This document shows, piece by piece, positions 60,625 through 64,000 of a stretch of DNA of 64,000 nt; within the stretch, counting starts at the first letter, position 1; each line of letters begins with the position of its first letter. The translations under genes were made by a program, and so were the position numbers. The DNA comes from Antennarius striatus (Eukaryota > Chordata > Actinopteri > Lophiiformes > Antennariidae), in the NCBI RefSeq assembly GCF_040054535.1, contig NC_090789.1, positions 9,187,973 to 9,251,972 on the forward strand. Reading direction: 5' to 3'. The notes beneath the pieces are model-generated. The model did no database searches. It worked only from the letters and a program-made list of their open reading frames with translations, and had not been told where the DNA came from.

Positions 60625-60799
60625 AGAGACAGAAATTTATGAAATCTGCAGTTAAAACCAACAAGTATTAAAGATACACCTCCAGGTGGAAAGAATGTAT
60701 ATAAAGTGTAAATCAAGAAATTAAATACAGTTCTTCACACAGATCGCTCTTTGTTGATTCTTAGGAATTTTTCAGCACAGTGTTCAAATTTAGAGCTCT

Positions 60800-63365
60800 T
60801 TACACACAGTTCCTCTGGGAGAAGCCAGACACGACGTTGACCAGTTTGGCGACTTTTGGAGGAGCAGGTATGATGATGCTGCTCTTGAGGAAACAGCGGC
60901 GCCTACAACACACAAAAATAACATCTTTGATTTTGTACCATAATGAAAGCTTACATTAAAAAAAAACATTCTGCTACAATTAATGGCAACTGTGTTTCCT
61001 GAATTACTCCTGCGGCTTCATTACTATAACTGAGTAGATAATGCATATTGTACCAGTAATCTTGTTTAAAGAAGTTTTCATTGACATAGGTGTAGAACTG
61101 GCAGGTAGCATCCTGAGTGCAGGTCCTCTGACAGGTTTCTGGATCATCCAGCAGCACATAGCGAATGTCTGAACCTCTAAAATCCACTCCTTCTTTAGCC
61201 TCTGTAACCCAGTCTGTAGGCAGAAAGCATCAAGGTTAGACTTTTTCTACAGAAAAGCAAATAAACTGGTTGAATAAATATTTGCAAATTCACACTTCCT
61301 CAGTTCTACTTTTTATAATACTAAATTACATAACATGAAATTGTAAAACCATCCATTGAGTAATATAAAATTGAGTTTTGGAGAGAATAAGTTTTTAATC
61401 ATTAATTTTACTATTTCGTTGAACTGCAGAGCTAGAAAACTGAAACACATAGGGTCCACCAACAGGGTGCAAACTACTCTTGACTGTAATGGAATTATAC
61501 TTGTTATTAAGTTTTTTATGCTCTGGTGAAGACTTATTAATTGAAATTTGCTTTAGAAGTAATTTTGTGAAAATCAATTTAGTCCTAAACTGACCATTTT
61601 AATACACATTTTAATGCACATTGAAGTGAAGTAAAGTAAATAGCAGGATTTTTTCCACAGAAGGCCTGGAATATAGGACGGATAATAGTCAGTTGCAATG
61701 ACTAAACACTAACAGTAACGAGCTCTAGCCTGCTGTTGTCAGTACGTGATGGCAGTAATGTAGTCATTTCTACATAGGTTGCATGACTAAAAATATTGAG
61801 TACCTGAAAGCCTGAATAGTTCTGATAGTCACCAAAGTAATAAAAAATATGACCTTTCAGACTTTTTAGTGTTGCCTTGTAATACGTACTAGTATCCAGT
61901 TGACAGAAGTGTGCTGCTAGGCCAGATATGACTCCGTCTTGAGCATTCATCACCAATTTATCTGGATTATTCTTCAGTTGGCAACTGAAGCCATTGCTGC
62001 AAATTCAAAAATAAAATCAAACCAACAGTGAAAGTGTGTTTGGATAACAACTTAATGGCAGATTATTACAAGACTTGATATGAAACTCTCATAGTCGTTG
62101 CTGCAAAAAGCAGGATAATATAACCAAGCTTTTTCAAATCACTCAGTGTATTGTCTTATGGACAGTCTTTTCCAACGACAACAGCAAAGTCTTTCAATGC
62201 ACTTGCCTTTTGATGTTTGTAGAGGTTGTACTCAACATACAAAAACAATTGGTTCTGAGAGGTTGCTCGTAAGTTGAATTGTTTGTAAGTCGTTATTATT
62301 AATTACAGGGCAAAAAAAAAGACACATAATAAAATATAATAAAGGTACTTGCTGTTTTGAGTCCAGTCATTTTACATTACATGTCAGTTTTGAAACAAAT
62401 ACACATAAAAATAAAAATCAGGTCTATGTCATTTCACTCGAATTTGTGTCTGTCCACCATAAATATTTGAATCATAAAATAACTATTTCCTGTTTGATGA
62501 GAAGTAAGACCACATTTTCATTTCAGTTTTCAAAGTCATGTTTTAGAAAGTTTTGTCAAACAATACCTGTTAAAAGAGAAGTAGGTACATTTAGGATGAT
62601 TAGAGCACAATGCCTGACAGTGCTGAGGAGAAGAGCTGGGAAGTTCCTCAATGTTATTTCCTGGGATATTAGTACCTGGAAACAGCTTACCCTCACAGGC
62701 TGCATAAAACATGGATGAAAAAAAGTTTTAAAAAATCTACAAAACCCAACCTTAATTCGGACTTGACTTTATTTGTTGACTATGAATGTTTGTGTACCTG
62801 TGTTAAAACTTTGAGTCATTTGTGCTTTGTGGGAAAATCCAGATACAACCCCAACCTTTGCCTCCACAACAGAAGTTCTTGGTATTGTCCAGCTGAACTT
62901 GAGGTGACATTTGTACCTTAAACAGAACATGAACTTAGGAAATTATAGACTCTACTGTGCCACTACCTTACTAAAAACAATTTTGTGTAATTCAGTTTTA
63001 CCTGATATATACTGGTGTGAAGACATCATTTACAAAAGTAAAGAACTGGCAGTGAGGGTCCTGTGTACAGACTCTCTGACAATCCTCATAAGTTGCTGTG
63101 AACAAAGTTCGATAGTCTGCCCCATAGAAGTCCACATTGTAGTATACCTGAGACAGACAAGGTTCTAAAAGAAAGGCAGAGAGCAAAGGAAAACGTCACC
63201 ATGCATCACTAGTTAGATAATGATTTCATAAAGCTTCAAATGTTTATACACCTACGTGATTCTCGGTTACAGGGCTTCAAAGAGTATCCAGAGGTGACGC
63301 CCAGAAGAGGAGTCTGAACATTGGGCTTCCCAGAAGCAGTTTTCTTAAGGTAACAGTAAAAATGT
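60800..63365 (-). CDS. Apple (PAN)-domain protein of the plasma kallikrein/factor XI type, no protease domain; 5' end outside window
   Basis: Exons on the minus strand: 63256-63365, 63002-63164, 62798-62916, 62567-62699, 61890-61996, 61054-61213 and 60800-60902. All join in phase, and each apple domain is split over two exons, as in KLKB1 and F11. Visible domains are the second half of apple 1 (HFYCYLKKTASGKPNV...GVTSGYSLKPC), apple 2 (CLSQVYYNVDFYGADYRTLF...CHLKFSWTIPRTS...VVSGFSHKAQ), apple 3 (CEGKLFPGTNIPGNNIEELP...GFSCQLKNNPDK) and apple 4 (EGVDFRGSDIRYVLLDDPET...CFLKSSIIIPAPP...NVVSGFSQRNCV). A stop follows the last Cys-Val at once. Factor XI and plasma kallikrein continue into a trypsin-like domain; none is visible downstream. 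It is probably a secreted protein-binding glycoprotein; function unknown. The signal peptide and first half-domain lie right of the window. Confidence 0.85.
62205..62300. repeat. MITE-like remnant
   Basis: GTACTCAACATACAAAAACAATTGGTTCTGAGAGG...CTCGTAAGTTG...TTGTAAGTCG resembles the 'CTCAACTTACGAAC...' MITEs. It lies in the intron between the two apple 3 exons. A related piece begins at 63665. Confidence 0.45.
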
Positions 63366-64000
63366 CTGCAAAGAGAATTTTTAATGTTTAGATTTATGTT
63401 TTTATAGATATAAGCAGATTACCATAAGTACAAAAACAGAACAAATTACAGTGATTTTCAGACAAATAGTAAGCACTTGCAACAAAATACAAAAACAATC
63501 TAAAGGGTTTAAATAATGGCGAAAGGTATGTTGGGACTTTCTTTTATTGCATGTATCACTTTTCTTGGCTTCTGACAGCTCTGGAGTGATGCAAATTATA
63601 TTTATTTTTCTTGCTTTCAGAAAAAAGTATAACTTCAATTTTTCTTTGTTTTTTGTTTTAGTATACAGACGCTCCTCAACTTCCATTTTAGTGACGTTCC
63701 GAACGGCCGAACATCATGTGAAAATGAAGGTAAGTTGTTACTGTACATTCCAGTAATGAGTGACCGTTCATACTGTATGTACATCCATAAATTTTATTAC
63801 CATATCTTATAAAACACCCCTAACATAACATTGTAAAATGGTAACATTAATTTCAAATTAATACGACGTTTTAACATAAGGGTAACACGCGATGAACTGG
63901 GAAGAAGCAAGTCACATTCAGTCTGTCGTTTGCGCCATGTAAATAATGAAGGCAGTGTCAAACGTAAGATTGTTTGAACGTCTGATACTACGGGGAGTGC
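63366..64000. other. Intron or 5' flank of the apple-domain gene (right edge)
   Basis: An acceptor precedes 63365, so this is intron. No exon for the first half of apple 1 or a signal peptide is found. It contains a MITE-like remnant at 63665-63760 (ACGCTCCTCAACTTCCATTTTAGTGACGTTCCGAACGG). Confidence 0.55.

Overview
The window is vertebrate nuclear DNA, almost certainly from a ray-finned (teleost) fish. Genes are split into many small exons with GT-AG borders. CA/TG, TA, TGAT and CAAA microsatellites are abundant, and the interspersed repeats are of types typical of fish (Rex1- and Rex3/RTE-like LINE fragments, a Tx1/L1-like fragment, tRNA-derived SINEs, a hAT-type element, MITEs and Penelope-like scraps). 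There are no bacterial operons, CRISPR arrays or phage genes.

Layout. (1) 2194-9418, plus strand: the last ten coding exons of dlgap3 (SAPAP3), a postsynaptic scaffold; its first exons lie left of the window. (2) 9419-19790: 3' UTR and intergenic DNA, with a Rex3/RTE-like LINE tail (11832-12685), a Tx1/L1-like fragment (about 17600-18050), two copies of an old mosaic repeat and an orphan piece of fucosidase exon 5 (17038-17143). (3) 19791-30205, minus strand: two tandem complete alpha-L-fucosidase genes of the fuca1 type, both with intact catalytic residues but differing by one intron. (4) 31233-36662, minus strand: zbtb8b, a BTB-zinc finger gene with a hAT-like element inside its second coding intron. 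(5) 36663-48272: a long gene-poor interval with no recognisable coding exon. (6) 48273-51876, plus strand: heyl, a Notch-effector bHLH-Orange repressor, complete in five exons. (7) 51877-60799: repeat-rich intergenic DNA with nested insertions. (8) 60800-63365, minus strand, 5' end outside the window: a gene for tandem apple (PAN) domains of the plasma kallikrein / factor XI type. It stops right after the fourth apple domain and has no visible protease exons.

All exon joins were checked by hand for reading phase and splice dinucleotides, and the reconstructed proteins are continuous. DLGAP3, FUCA1, ZBTB8B and HEYL are all on the short arm of human chromosome 1 (from memory), so the neighbourhood looks like a conserved vertebrate synteny block. 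The genes do not form a pathway.

I see no unmistakably new biological system. The points most worth following are the protease-less apple-domain gene, the fucosidase duplication with its intron difference and orphan exon, the hAT-like insertion in zbtb8b, a perfect 32-bp inverted repeat around a Penelope/hammerhead-like core, and a layered nested-repeat locus at 54945-56375.
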